Shown here one piece after another: positions 33,861 through 41,902 of a stretch of DNA of 64,000 bases; positions within the stretch are counted from its first letter, which is position 1; each line of letters starts with the position of its first letter. The notes under the pieces are model-generated. The model saw only the letters and a program-made list of their open reading frames with translations. It did not search any database and was not told the DNA's origin. The position numbers and the translations under genes are program-made. Source of the stretch: a virus; IMG/VR virus record IMGVR_UViG_3300027708_000057, positions 1 to 64,000 of that record; one strand, 5' to 3'.

Positions 33861-34466
33861 TTCAAAACAGTTGCTACTTTATCCGATGGCCAAACTACAC
33901 CGGATACAGATCGCCATGGGCATTCCTTGCAATCAGTAATTAAAAAGTTATCAAGAAAAAAGAAGGGATCTAAAGTATTTAAACTGGCTCAAACCCATCG
34001 TAAGAATTTTGTCAATTAGTCTATCAACCAATTGGATTTTTCAGGTCTGAAGGAAGTCAGACTAGAAAAGATTGTCAACATCAAAAAAGGTGTTAAAACT
34101 TCCAGAAGTATGGCTCATTGGTCTAATCCTGAGATTAGAGATAAGATAAAACACAGATGTGAAGAATTGGAGGTTCCAGTTGTAGAACAATCATGTGCTT
34201 ATCGGTCTCAAAGGTGTCACCAATGTTCTCAGGTCCGAAAGGTTAATAGGAAAGGTAAAGAATATTCATGTAGTAATTGCGGATGGGTCGGCGACGCCGA
34301 CTTTAACGCATCTAAGAATCATGAATGTAATCTTACACCAATTCCATTTAGTCTTGTCGGCAAAGGTCTTAATTTAGGCTCGGGTTTCTTTTGGAAACCA
34401 GAAGGCTTATTTAAGATTGATGGTTCGGAGCTTATAGTCTCGGATACTAAAAACAATTTTTATTGA
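33861..34466 (+). pseudogene. TnpB-like gene, 5'-truncated decayed copy 2
   Basis: Homology to copy 1 begins within RuvC-I (KTVATLSDG); everything upstream is missing. An in-frame TAG at 34017-34019 replaces a Trp codon intact in copy 1. Downstream it keeps an intact zinc ribbon (CHQC ... CSNC) and RuvC-III (DADFNAS.NHE). Opposite strand to its surroundings. The 3' palindrome is perfect. Confidence 0.85.
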
Positions 34467-34486
34467 AAATTTTCAATAAAAATTGT
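34453..34486. repeat. Terminal palindrome of TnpB-like copy 2
   Basis: Two perfect 17-base arms (ACAATTTTTATTGAAAA and complement) with no loop, followed by AACTAT. It is the likely right end of the element, comparable with the hairpins recognised by IS200/IS605 transposases. Confidence 0.7.
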
Positions 34487-34556
34487 AACTATAACCACGA
34501 TCAATTAGTTTTTCAAGTACTTCTCGCACTTCGGAATATTGTTCGGTTATTTTCAT
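34473..34556 (-). CDS. 27-residue frame, probably a gene truncated by TnpB copy 2
   Basis: Starts MKITEQYSEVREVLEKL behind a good TTTACA/TATAAT promoter and ends inside the element's palindrome. A promoter for so short a frame suggests that it once continued, perhaps into the gene now starting at 33843. Confidence 0.4.
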   Translation of the reverse strand: MKITEQYSEVREVLEKLIDRGYSYNFY

Positions 34557-34564
34557 ATATGAAT

Positions 34565-34593
34565 ATTCTATATTATTTTTGAAGCTTTGTAAA
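34565..34593 (-). promoter_or_regulatory. TTTACA-N17-TAGAAT promoter
   Basis: Exact -35, 17-base spacer, one mismatch in the -10. Directs transcription towards the truncated frame at 34556. Confidence 0.65.
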
Positions 34594-34603
34594 TAATAAA
34601 TTA

Positions 34604-34864
34604 TCAATAATCACATATATAAGGAAGCAGTCGTGTATCCTCATCCGGTCGCGACTTGAGAGAAAGAGATTCACTTTCGCCAGTACATTTACCCCATCGA
34701 ATAAATCCTGCAGAAATTGGTTTACGTGTTACTCGTTCCCAAGAACCCCACGATTGATCTCGCATGTGAGAAATACTTTCAGCCATAATGTTATGCGGTA
34801 CCGATTCAGGAAAGATAAAGATTTCTTCCATGCCAGCATCTTGGGTAGTTACAATATATTTCAT
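34604..34864 (-). CDS. Protein of unknown function, paralogue of the next gene
   Basis: 86 residues. It shares with the neighbouring 84-residue protein the layout KY(I/V)...(E)IFIFPE.V.H......(I.)AGFI, then a Gly/Ser-rich end. Four-base overlap with that gene. No function known. Confidence 0.5.
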   Translation of the reverse strand: MKYIVTTQDAGMEEIFIFPESVPHNIMAESISHMRDQSWGSWERVTRKPISAGFIRWGKCTGESESLSLKSRPDEDTRLLPYICDY

Positions 34865-35115
34865 TCTTGAATTTTTAAGTTAAGTTCTTCTGCAATTGTT
34901 TCATCATCAAAAGATCCTCCAGATTCAATTCCTAGAGAATGCGAAGATCCATGGCAATGGATCTTTCCTTCATTATCAAAGTCAATATAACCGGCTCCAG
35001 TAATTGCTGAATGCGCAGATTGCTTGAGTAATGTTCCTGCATCAATGTGTTGTACATATTCAGGAAAAATCATGAATCCTCCCAGCTCGTCTATTACATA
35101 TTTAAGATTTTTCAT
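34861..35115 (-). CDS. Protein of unknown function, paralogue of 34604-34864
   Basis: 84 residues from the ATG at 35115 (MKNLKYVIDELGGFMIFPE). The SHSLGIESGGSFDDE segment and ITGAGYIDF strand align with the neighbour. A tandem duplicate pair. Confidence 0.5.
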   Translation of the reverse strand: MKNLKYVIDELGGFMIFPEYVQHIDAGTLLKQSAHSAITGAGYIDFDNEGKIHCHGSSHSLGIESGGSFDDETIAEELNLKIQE

Positions 35116-35117
35116 AA

Positions 35118-35390
35118 TTATTCTTTTATAGTTGACCTTGTGCATAATGGGAATGTACAACCCAGCATGAATCCAAAGTCATATAAATGGCCTGTATTAG
35201 AAACTGCATAAATCACAACATTAGAATCAAAAAAAGATATTAGAAATGAAATTGGAAGGATCATACCATGCCAAACCCCATGGAAGAATCCAGGAATATC
35301 AGTGGATACAACATTTGCAGAATCTGCACAACTCGATAAAAGTAGAGCAAATAATACAAGGAATATTTTTGTCATTGTTTTGTTTTTCAT
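35118..35390 (-). CDS. Small lipoprotein / membrane protein
   Basis: 90 residues: signal peptide with lipobox LLLSSC, then a conserved-looking PGFFHGVWHGMILPISFLISFFDSN helix and a YAVSNTGHLYDFGFMLG segment found in bacterial and phage envelope proteins. The second lipoprotein of the region. The start could also be the ATG five codons later. Confidence 0.6.
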   Translation of the reverse strand: MKNKTMTKIFLVLFALLLSSCADSANVVSTDIPGFFHGVWHGMILPISFLISFFDSNVVIYAVSNTGHLYDFGFMLGCTFPLCTRSTIKE

Positions 35391-35487
35391 ATGTTTGTTT
35401 TTATGTAGGAAATTATTAAGTCTTGATGCGGGAACATGCTAATACACTCATAATTTAACGTGGTTAAGTTGTGGTTTCCTTGCGGAA

Positions 35488-36252
35488 TTATTCTACACTA
35501 TTTCTGACCCAGTGTAAACAAAAAAGTGTATAAAACTGAATTATTTTTTCACCGTTGATTTTCGACGGCTTACGCAATTTCTTTAGGTATTCCCACCCTT
35601 TTTCCAGAAAAATCCCGTATTTCATGAATTCTTTTGACTCGCCATACCAGCCAATACCGAACGGGTTATGACATTCCACAATGATGATTTCTCCGGATTT
35701 CAGCTCTGCTACATCAATCGTTCCACACCAACTTTTCGGAATCTCAAGACCAACTGGTAATGGCGGAGATTCCGATTCTTCCTCCTTCGGATCATGAGAG
35801 TACCAGCCATCACAAATCATTTCTCCATGGACAATATAATAACGTCCTTCTTTTACGATTTCAACAAGGGTTTGCAATTCATATGGTCCAACGGGAAGTT
35901 CATCATATACTTTTAAAGGATCATAGATAAATCCATCAAATCTCTTAAATGCATCCGCAGGTTTCACAAACGTTTTTTCGTGAATATTATCAAGATCATT
36001 AGCGTACCAAATTTTCCGACCAGCAAATTCTTTTGTAAATTCTGGAAAATAATCTGGAACAAATGTTCGATTCAGAGCTTTTTGAACAATCTCAACAGAA
36101 CCAGAAATCATTACACCTTCTTCAATATCTTCATATGGAATTTCTGATAAATCTCTAAATAATCTTAATCTTCGATCAGTTTCCATTGCATATCTTGCTA
36201 ATGCTTGAGATTCTCTAGAACCTCCATCAAACAAATGCCAAATATTTTTCAT
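35488..36252 (-). CDS. ATP-grasp-like protein
   Basis: 254 residues from the ATG at 36252. Features are FVKPAD.FKRFDGFIYD, GRYYIVHGE and TIDVAELKSGEIIIVECHNPFGIGWYG, as in ATP-grasp proteins of the DUF4343 sort, which ligate an amine to a carboxylate using ATP. The last ~25 residues overlap a promoter and may be less constrained. Adjacent to a glycosyltransferase. Confidence 0.65.
   Translation of the reverse strand: MKNIWHLFDGGSRESQALARYAMETDRRLRLFRDLSEIPYEDIEEGVMISGSVEIVQKALNRTFVPDYFPEFTKEFAGRKIWYANDLDNIHEKTFVKPADAFKRFDGFIYDPLKVYDELPVGPYELQTLVEIVKEGRYYIVHGEMICDGWYSHDPKEEESESPPLPVGLEIPKSWCGTIDVAELKSGEIIIVECHNPFGIGWYGESKEFMKYGIFLEKGWEYLKKLRKPSKINGEKIIQFYTLFCLHWVRNSVE
35490..35518 (-). promoter_or_regulatory. 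TTTACA-N17-TAGAAT promoter at the end of the ATP-grasp gene
   Basis: Exact -35 and 17-base spacer. The upstream flank on the coding side (TGTAAACAAAAAAGTGT on the + strand) is shared with the promoter at 47013-47041. Confidence 0.6.
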
Positions 36253-36256
36253 ATTA

Positions 36257-37312
36257 TTAAATCTCAATGAAATCTTTCCAGATATATGCAGAATTTTTTA
36301 CATACTTTTTTAGACCTCTTTTATGGAGATACACATTAATCTTTGGGAATGTATATGATAAGCAAAGAGCATCAATCATACTTTTATGATCTGTCGCCTT
36401 TGCAGAAAACATTCTTGATGCCCATGGGATTTCTTTATGAGTAACAATTATTGGAACATTACAACTAATAAAATCTGCAGATACTATATTGAACGTCTCA
36501 CTTAAACTTATTTGCATACCCATATCCATTGTCGCACATAATTCAAGGAATTCTGTCCGAGGGAGCCAATCATGACATATCAATTTATGCCCAATAGAAT
36601 TCAAATGCTTGAACATCTCAAATAGATTCTTCATCGCACTATCACCTTTTTGTTCAATGCGACTACTATTAATATGAAAATGTAGTTTCTTTCCAATAAT
36701 ATTGACAAAATCTAATGCAGCAATAGCTTGTGCCAAATGATTCTTGAGAGGACGAATAGCGCCAAAGCAAGCAATGTCAATATGGTCTTTACACTTATTA
36801 AGGTTCTTACAAGATAAATCATATACAGGATAGTAATTCGGTAAATAAACGATCTTATCCTCAATATTATGAGTATGAAGAATTGTTTTAAGTACAATCT
36901 CCAGGGAATGTTCCATCCGGGGAGAATTAACCCCAACCATAACATTTGGAATATGACAATATTCTCCAATCCATTTCAAAGCAATACCTTCACCTGCAAG
37001 AAATGGAACTTCAGAATGAATACGAACAACCCACTTGATTTTAGGATATAGTCTCTGGAGTTGTGCAAGTTTCTCAGGTGTTACCCATAAAGCTTCTATA
37101 ATAACAAGAGTAGCCCTATGCTTTACAATTTCGTGTTCAATAGAGTTGGCATCATGCACAACAGAAATATTACTAATATATCCATTCTCGATAAGCATAT
37201 CGGAAACATATTTTGCTGAGTTATAAAGACCTGAACTTAAACTCAGATTACTAGAACTTTTCTCATTATAGATTTCACGATGTTTGAGAATGAAGAGAAT
37301 AGATTGCGTCAT
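36257..37312 (-). CDS. GT-B-fold glycosyltransferase
   Basis: 351 residues. The C-terminal domain has IDIACFGAIRPLKNHLAQAIAAL, a nucleotide-sugar binding entry strand, and a late MDMGMQISLSETFNIVSADFI segment with the acceptor-side Glu of GT4-like enzymes. May glycosylate phage DNA, phage proteins or host surface; the target is unknown. Confidence 0.65.
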   Translation of the reverse strand: MTQSILFILKHREIYNEKSSSNLSLSSGLYNSAKYVSDMLIENGYISNISVVHDANSIEHEIVKHRATLVIIEALWVTPEKLAQLQRLYPKIKWVVRIHSEVPFLAGEGIALKWIGEYCHIPNVMVGVNSPRMEHSLEIVLKTILHTHNIEDKIVYLPNYYPVYDLSCKNLNKCKDHIDIACFGAIRPLKNHLAQAIAALDFVNIIGKKLHFHINSSRIEQKGDSAMKNLFEMFKHLNSIGHKLICHDWLPRTEFLELCATMDMGMQISLSETFNIVSADFISCNVPIIVTHKEIPWASRMFSAKATDHKSMIDALCLSYTFPKINVYLHKRGLKKYVKNSAYIWKDFIEI

Positions 37313-37321
37313 ATATGAAAC

Positions 37322-37329
37322 TATTTATA
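37322..37329 (-). promoter_or_regulatory. TATAAATA upstream of the glycosyltransferase
   Basis: Exact late-type consensus nine bases before the ATG at 37312. Confidence 0.5.
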
Positions 37330-37332
37330 CTA

Positions 37333-37370
37333 AGAAAGGATTCATTTGTTTTTCTTCATGAATCCTTTCT
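37333..37370 (-). terminator. Hairpin between YqeY-like gene and glycosyltransferase
   Basis: Perfect 13-bp stem (AGAAAGGATTCAT and complement) with a 12-base loop, between the two units. Confidence 0.6.
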
Positions 37371-37456
37371 CATGTTATTAATTTAGAAGTTAATCAATTA
37401 CTTTAATGAAATTTGTAACTATTGTATATATTCTCGTGTCATATTGTTTATGTTTG

Positions 37457-37909
37457 TTATTTCAAAATTTCCAGGATCTTTACTGAAACTGTTTTAGGAT
37501 CTGCATGCCCATCTGCAATTTCCAGAACTTTCTTAATCACTATTCACACGTGTTTTCGGCCAGTTGCATTTTCTTCTGTAATCACTCTATTAATAATTTC
37601 TACAATTTCACAATCTTCTAATTGTTGTGGTAGAAATGATTCTAGAATTGCAACTTTTAACTTTTCTTTTAATGCAAGTTCGGGTCGATTACCATTTGTA
37701 AATTGGGTAATACTATCTTTTCCTGAAGCAATCTTTTTTCGAATTACTCCAAGAACTTCGGCATCTGTTAATTCAGTATTTACATTCCCTTTTCGTAAAG
37801 ATGCATGGATCAATTCGGTTTTCAATGCCCGAAGTACAGTAAGTCGAGTATTTCCTGAATCTCGATTCTTGATTGATCGAGTTATTTCTAAGTCTATATT
37901 TAAAATCAT
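37457..37909 (-). pseudogene. yqeY: GatB/YqeY-family gene interrupted by an in-frame TGA
   Basis: Residues 1-121 match YqeY (LRALKTELI.A......LTDAEVLGVIRKKI.....SI..F..G.R.ELA..EK...AILESFLPQQL). The frame then meets TGA at 37544-37546. Beyond it the same frame continues 29 codons with the expected C-terminus (IKKVLEIADGHADPKTVS). In relatives the interrupted position is Gly (GGA), so one base change explains it. YqeY relates to the tRNA-binding tail of GatB. A 121-residue product could still be made. Confidence 0.75.
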
Positions 37910-38445
37910 AATTTGTTTTCTAGTTTATTCAAAGCTTCAAAGAGGAGTCTTGCACTTAATCGAGAATCCGCAAGAGGTTCATGCGCAGGTAATTCATTAG
38001 GAAGTCGATCATATGTTTTCATTGGATCCATTCCCGCACAGAGCATTACAGTTGCAATTTCATGCATAGGATATGGACTATCCTGGGATCGAGATGATAT
38101 CATCTCATTATCAATACACACCCTTACAAAATTAGTTTCCACAGGAAAACCACACTCGACAAACACGACAGCATCATAAATAAGATTTGCATATATCCAT
38201 TCATTCCAGAATACATCCTGAATTCTACATGGGCTGTTAAATTCAATTGAAGATTCATGAACGGTCACATTATCATTAATCCATTGTCTATCTTCAAAAG
38301 AACCACCAGATGCATTACCAGAAAAACAATGAAACGCGAATTCTTTTATACATGAACCATCTCTTCTATAAATTCCCCCAGCAACTGCAAATCCTTCCCC
38401 ATATAAACCAACCGACTCTACATCAAAAATAAAATAATTCTTCAT
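37906..38445 (-). CDS. DEDDh 3'-5' exonuclease-like protein
   Basis: 179 residues: FDVES at residues 7-11 (first Asp/Glu pair), a middle Asp in a IYDAVVFVE strand, and HEPLADS near the end (His and last Asp). This is the RNase T / epsilon layout. Overlaps YqeY by ATGA. Confidence 0.7.
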   Translation of the reverse strand: MKNYFIFDVESVGLYGEGFAVAGGIYRRDGSCIKEFAFHCFSGNASGGSFEDRQWINDNVTVHESSIEFNSPCRIQDVFWNEWIYANLIYDAVVFVECGFPVETNFVRVCIDNEMISSRSQDSPYPMHEIATVMLCAGMDPMKTYDRLPNELPAHEPLADSRLSARLLFEALNKLENKL

Positions 38446-38528
38446 AGTTTCAAAAATTTATAAGATATATAAAAAATAATTATCCAAACAATTATTTCAC
38501 AAAAGGTTATTACTAAGTTTTTTAACAT
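38442..38528 (-). CDS. 28-residue membrane peptide
   Basis: A short frame (starts MLKNLVITFCEII) beginning inside the previous gene's stop region and ending with TGA overlapping the exonuclease ATG. One hydrophobic helix fills most of it. The exact fit between neighbours favours real coding. Confidence 0.45.
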   Translation of the reverse strand: MLKNLVITFCEIIVWIIIFYISYKFLKL

Positions 38529-38833
38529 AATTTTGGAACGGTCTCCATCAGATACACTGAATTCATTGTCTTAAATCCATTTTCTGTAATTTCTGTAATA
38601 GGTGATGTTGCAAAGACCCCAGGAATTTCGACATCATTTCGGATATATCTAAACATCCTCAAAGATTCTCCGATGATAGGTCCATCTAAAATTTCTCCAA
38701 TAACCCAATAATCAACATTGGGGGAAAGACCAATATCATCTATAAGAGATTCTCTATATTCATCATGTGATACGGCTGTGGTAACTTGAAAGTTCACAGT
38801 TGGTTTAATTTTTGTTATTTTATGTAGTTTCAT
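38522..38833 (-). CDS. Conserved protein of unknown function
   Basis: 103 residues: VTTAVSHDEYRESLIDDIGL, DYWVIGEILDGPIIGESL, RNDVEIPGVFATSPI, pieces that look conserved in phages. Possibly a small beta-barrel. Overlaps the upstream gene by 14 bases. Confidence 0.5.
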   Translation of the reverse strand: MKLHKITKIKPTVNFQVTTAVSHDEYRESLIDDIGLSPNVDYWVIGEILDGPIIGESLRMFRYIRNDVEIPGVFATSPITEITENGFKTMNSVYLMETVPKLC

Positions 38834-39035
38834 ATTTGTTTATCATATATTGGTGCCAAGCTTCAGCAGCTTCTTCGGCAGAATTGTAATCTTCTCTGAG
38901 ATCAGTTATATATGCAGATGCATCATGAATCTGGGCTCGGTTATCAAGTTCTTTTATTAGAAGCCAAATGTTTTCTCGAACTTCATTAATGTGAGCTAGT
39001 GTAGCCTGATCATGTTGTAATAGATTATCATTCAT
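38820..39035 (-). CDS. Small helical protein of unknown function
   Basis: 71 residues, helical, with AEEAAEAWHQYMINKYE at the end. No family recognised. Confidence 0.45.
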   Translation of the reverse strand: MNDNLLQHDQATLAHINEVRENIWLLIKELDNRAQIHDASAYITDLREDYNSAEEAAEAWHQYMINKYETT

Positions 39036-39084
39036 ATATTATTTAATAGATTTTTGCAATCAATCAGTGATTCTCATAGTAATT

Positions 39085-39210
39085 TTAATTCAGTAAATAG
39101 TTGTATACAAAATAAACATCAAGCCCCAATAAGATTATCAAACCTGTTAGTATTTTTCTATTATCGAATTGATGATCACCTGATAAAAAAGATAGCAAAT
39201 ACTTCTTCAT
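39085..39210 (-). CDS. 41-residue membrane peptide
   Basis: Starts MKKYLLSFLSGDHQF one base after the previous gene's TAA (TAATATG). One transmembrane helix (ILTGLIILLGLDVYFVY). Confidence 0.5.
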   Translation of the reverse strand: MKKYLLSFLSGDHQFDNRKILTGLIILLGLDVYFVYNYLLN

Positions 39211-39211
39211 A

Positions 39212-39406
39212 TTAAAAATCAAATTGAAGTTGTTTATGAGTTTTCAAACAATCTCTTTTCAATTCATGTTTAATCATTTCAGATAAGTCTTGCAATATCT
39301 CCGAAATATCATGATCTGTGTATTCAAGTTTTGTAGGAATACTAGATCCCATGCGGAATACAGTATTGATATTAGTGTCTTTGATTATTACTTTAATTCG
39401 GTTCAT
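39212..39406 (-). CDS. Small protein of unknown function
   Basis: 64 residues from the ATG at 39406 (MNRIKVIIKD), chosen because it abuts the upstream stop as TAATATG. The C-terminal half is helical. No family recognised. Confidence 0.5.
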   Translation of the reverse strand: MNRIKVIIKDTNINTVFRMGSSIPTKLEYTDHDISEILQDLSEMIKHELKRDCLKTHKQLQFDF

Positions 39407-39407
39407 A

Positions 39408-39603
39408 TTAAGGATTCTTTGTGAAATAGTCAATCATACATTTTGTGGAACAGAAATCAAATTGGGATTTTGTATGAGGAACCCATAGTGTTGTGCTTTC
39501 GTTTACAATATTCACATCAACCCAATCATTGAGTGCACTACCCCCCATATTGAGGATTATTCTCAAATTTACAATTGTCACAAATACTTCGTGTTTGTTT
39601 CAT
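39408..39603 (-). pseudogene. Small two-CxxC zinc-ribbon-like gene with a frameshift in a G run
   Basis: Starts MKQTRSICDNCKFENNPQYGG and stops at TAG after a run of six G (C on the + strand, 39541-39546). With five G, the frame continues through SALNDWVDVNIV and a second Cys pair (CSTKC) to the TAA that abuts the next gene. Either a real frameshift mutation or an error in the homopolymer. Confidence 0.65.
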
Positions 39604-39671
39604 AGTAGTGGTAAATGAGTTGTAATTCCTTCAAAACAGTAATCCCAAGCAGGTCCAATGGCAATACTCAT
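39600..39671 (-). CDS. 23-residue peptide bridging two genes
   Basis: Starts MSIAIGPAWDYCFEG; its ATG overlaps the stop of the membrane protein gene and its TGA overlaps the next ATG (two ATGA joins). Confidence 0.45.
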   Translation of the reverse strand: MSIAIGPAWDYCFEGITTHLPLL

Positions 39672-40042
39672 AGATTTGAAAAGTAATAGAATGTACCAAA
39701 TAAGGTAATGTAATGAATCATTTGATCAGCACCAATGATAACAAATGCATTGTGATAATCGTTCTCTTTGAATAGTAGAGATGATGCTTGGGATGTGCAA
39801 TAATCAGTGAAGAAATGTGCAACACTATTAACTACTAACCAAAATGACACATGTAACCAATTATGAAAATATATCGAGTTTAAAACTGTCATACAACATA
39901 GACCACTAATGTAAACATTAATATGTTCCCAAAGAGCTAAATTGGACTTGGATTTATTCTTCGCCATTTCATCTGTTTGTAGAAAAAAGTCAAAGATCCA
40001 ATGAATAATTAGAAATGTAAAAATAGTGTAAAGCGAGATCAT
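39668..40042 (-). CDS. Membrane protein, DUF3307-like
   Basis: 124 residues with three or four hydrophobic helices and HWIFDFFLQTDEMAKNKSKSNLALWEH near the start, the pattern of DUF3307 integral membrane proteins. Function unknown. Confidence 0.65.
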   Translation of the reverse strand: MISLYTIFTFLIIHWIFDFFLQTDEMAKNKSKSNLALWEHINVYISGLCCMTVLNSIYFHNWLHVSFWLVVNSVAHFFTDYCTSQASSLLFKENDYHNAFVIIGADQMIHYITLFGTFYYFSNL

Positions 40043-40053
40043 AATTTTTAACT

Positions 40054-40590
40054 TTATTTCTCATTATAAGCTTCTTCAAGACGACGATAATCCTTCCAAA
40101 GAGTTGCTAATTCCAGTTTGAGCATTAGATTATCTTCACAGAGTTCTTTTTGATCAAGCTTCTCAACATCCTTCCAGTCCAATGCTTTATTAGCCAAGTC
40201 TTGAGCATATTCTGTACCATCTCGAATCATTTCAAGAGTTTCTTTATATATACAGTAATCATTTTGAAGACATTCGATAGTTTTCTCAACTTGGTCAATG
40301 TCAATATCTAGTCCAAGTATATCACACAACCTTTCTTCGGCTTCTGCATACTTAGAATATTTCTCAACAAAGAAACCAATTCGTTCAGAAAGATTTTCGG
40401 GCTTGTGTGTAGTTACATTACCTACAGGAATCTCTCTCATACAATCATTGATAATCTTCGATTGTTCAATAACTAATTTAGCAAGAGTTTCCCCAGCTTT
40501 TTTGTACTCTGCTATCTTTCGGTCAGCGTTTGCGAGTTGCTGATTAAGATTTGCTATCATTTCTAACGTATTTATTTGTATTGTTTTCAT
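40054..40590 (-). CDS. Coiled-coil protein of unknown function
   Basis: 178 residues from the ATG at 40590 (MKTIQINTLEMIANL), preceded by AAATAAT. An N-terminal coiled coil (residues ~10-45) and further helices. No family recognised. Confidence 0.5.
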   Translation of the reverse strand: MKTIQINTLEMIANLNQQLANADRKIAEYKKAGETLAKLVIEQSKIINDCMREIPVGNVTTHKPENLSERIGFFVEKYSKYAEAEERLCDILGLDIDIDQVEKTIECLQNDYCIYKETLEMIRDGTEYAQDLANKALDWKDVEKLDQKELCEDNLMLKLELATLWKDYRRLEEAYNEK

Positions 40591-40597
40591 ATTATTT

Positions 40598-40780
40598 TTA
40601 ATTAAAGTTTTCAGAATTGTCTCGGAATAACATATCAATAGTGGCAAGCTCAGCCAGAACTTCCTCTTGGTTTAAAGCTATATTTCGATAAATATAGATT
40701 CTTCCGCAAATATCTTTGAGAATTATCAGTTGTTCTTCGGGTGTGTAATCAAGAATATTTTTTAGTTTCTCTTTTTCCAT
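40598..40780 (-). CDS. Small helical protein of unknown function
   Basis: 60 residues behind its own TTTACG/TATAAT promoter. Acidic, helical. No family recognised. Confidence 0.5.
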   Translation of the reverse strand: MEKEKLKNILDYTPEEQLIILKDICGRIYIYRNIALNQEEVLAELATIDMLFRDNSENFN

Positions 40781-40785
40781 GGATT

Positions 40786-40814
40786 ATTATATCACATTTT
40801 TCAAGGAGCGTAAA
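40786..40814 (-). promoter_or_regulatory. TTTACG-N17-TATAAT promoter
   Basis: One mismatch in the -35, exact spacer and -10, with transcription expected to start at the ATG at 40780. Confidence 0.65.
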
Positions 40815-40822
40815 TAAAATAA

Positions 40823-41902
40823 TCAGCAATTAAAATACCACCCTCGATCAGTAAGTGTTAGTATTTGTTCAAATGCTGTTGTATATTGTTTACCACAAGT
40901 TTCAAGACTATACCTTGATCGTGCAATTTCAGCTACTTTACTACGATCTATATCAGAACATTTTTCAATCGCTTCCAACCATTGTTGCAACATTTTACAG
41001 CGATAACCTGTAACTCCTTCAATTGAATTTGTTTCTTGAAAACAACCGTAATCAACACTAATCATTGGAGTTCCACAAAGAGCTGCTTCGATATTACTAC
41101 CGCCTAGAGGTTCTATGTACTCAGTAGGAGCAAGAATTGCTCTCGCATTACCCAAAAACTTAGATCTGTCTTTGCCAGTAATAGGATCTCGAAATATAAT
41201 TTTAGATTCCCTCCATGGAGTAGTATCACCTTGGCCACATGCAATAACTGGAAGGTTTATACGATTAGCAATTTCAGCGACGGTATTTAATCCTTTGGCT
41301 GAACAGATTCTCCCAAAGTATGCAATATATCCTTCAGGATTTAAATTAATATCCCAATCATCAATATCAAAATAATTCGGAATTACAAAATCAAAGTTCT
41401 TTCCAGAACTATTACTTTTGCCATAACAGAAATTACGCCATGCATGTGATTCAAAAATTTTAAAAGTTGATTCCATTTGATCTGGATAACCGATTCCACT
41501 TTCCACATGATAACAGTTCGGAAACAAAGAAACTACCTTTGAATGTGCAGTACCAAATGGATGGCAAATTATATCTCCATCCTTAACATTATTAAGTAAT
41601 GCAATTAATAATCTTTTTTCAAATTCTATATGATGTGGAGAACCAATTGTTGCAACGTCTCCATGGAAAATACTTTCTTTTCCAATAAGGGATTTGAGTT
41701 CGGTTTCAGAAAGAATTTGAATAATTCTATTACACCCCGATTCACTGTTTCCATTCGAGTATTCAATACAATCCCAACCTTCTCGCTGCATCATTTTTGC
41801 CCATCTCAAGACTTTTCCTGTAAATGCACAATGAGAATATTCTTGATTTGGAATTGTGTGAAACAATCCAATCATGTGAAGAGATGTCCTATTATTGCTC
41901 AT
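40823..41902 (-). CDS. GT4-like glycosyltransferase
   Basis: 359 residues. The C-terminal domain has GYIAYFGRICSAKGLNTVAEIA, then the ILAPTEYIEPLGGSNIEAALCGTPMIS block with the EPLGGSNIEA acceptor/donor loop of GT4 enzymes. Second glycosyltransferase in the window. Ten-base overlap with the HAD gene suggests joint action. Confidence 0.75.
   Translation of the reverse strand: MSNNRTSLHMIGLFHTIPNQEYSHCAFTGKVLRWAKMMQREGWDCIEYSNGNSESGCNRIIQILSETELKSLIGKESIFHGDVATIGSPHHIEFEKRLLIALLNNVKDGDIICHPFGTAHSKVVSLFPNCYHVESGIGYPDQMESTFKIFESHAWRNFCYGKSNSSGKNFDFVIPNYFDIDDWDINLNPEGYIAYFGRICSAKGLNTVAEIANRINLPVIACGQGDTTPWRESKIIFRDPITGKDRSKFLGNARAILAPTEYIEPLGGSNIEAALCGTPMISVDYGCFQETNSIEGVTGYRCKMLQQWLEAIEKCSDIDRSKVAEIARSRYSLETCGKQYTTAFEQILTLTDRGWYFNC

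Noticed and set aside
27736-37909. TGA read as tryptophan (alternative code) to explain in-frame stops
   Set aside because: Many genes end in TGA that overlaps the next start (ATGA), TGG is used normally, and TnpB copy 2 is broken by TAG, not TGA.
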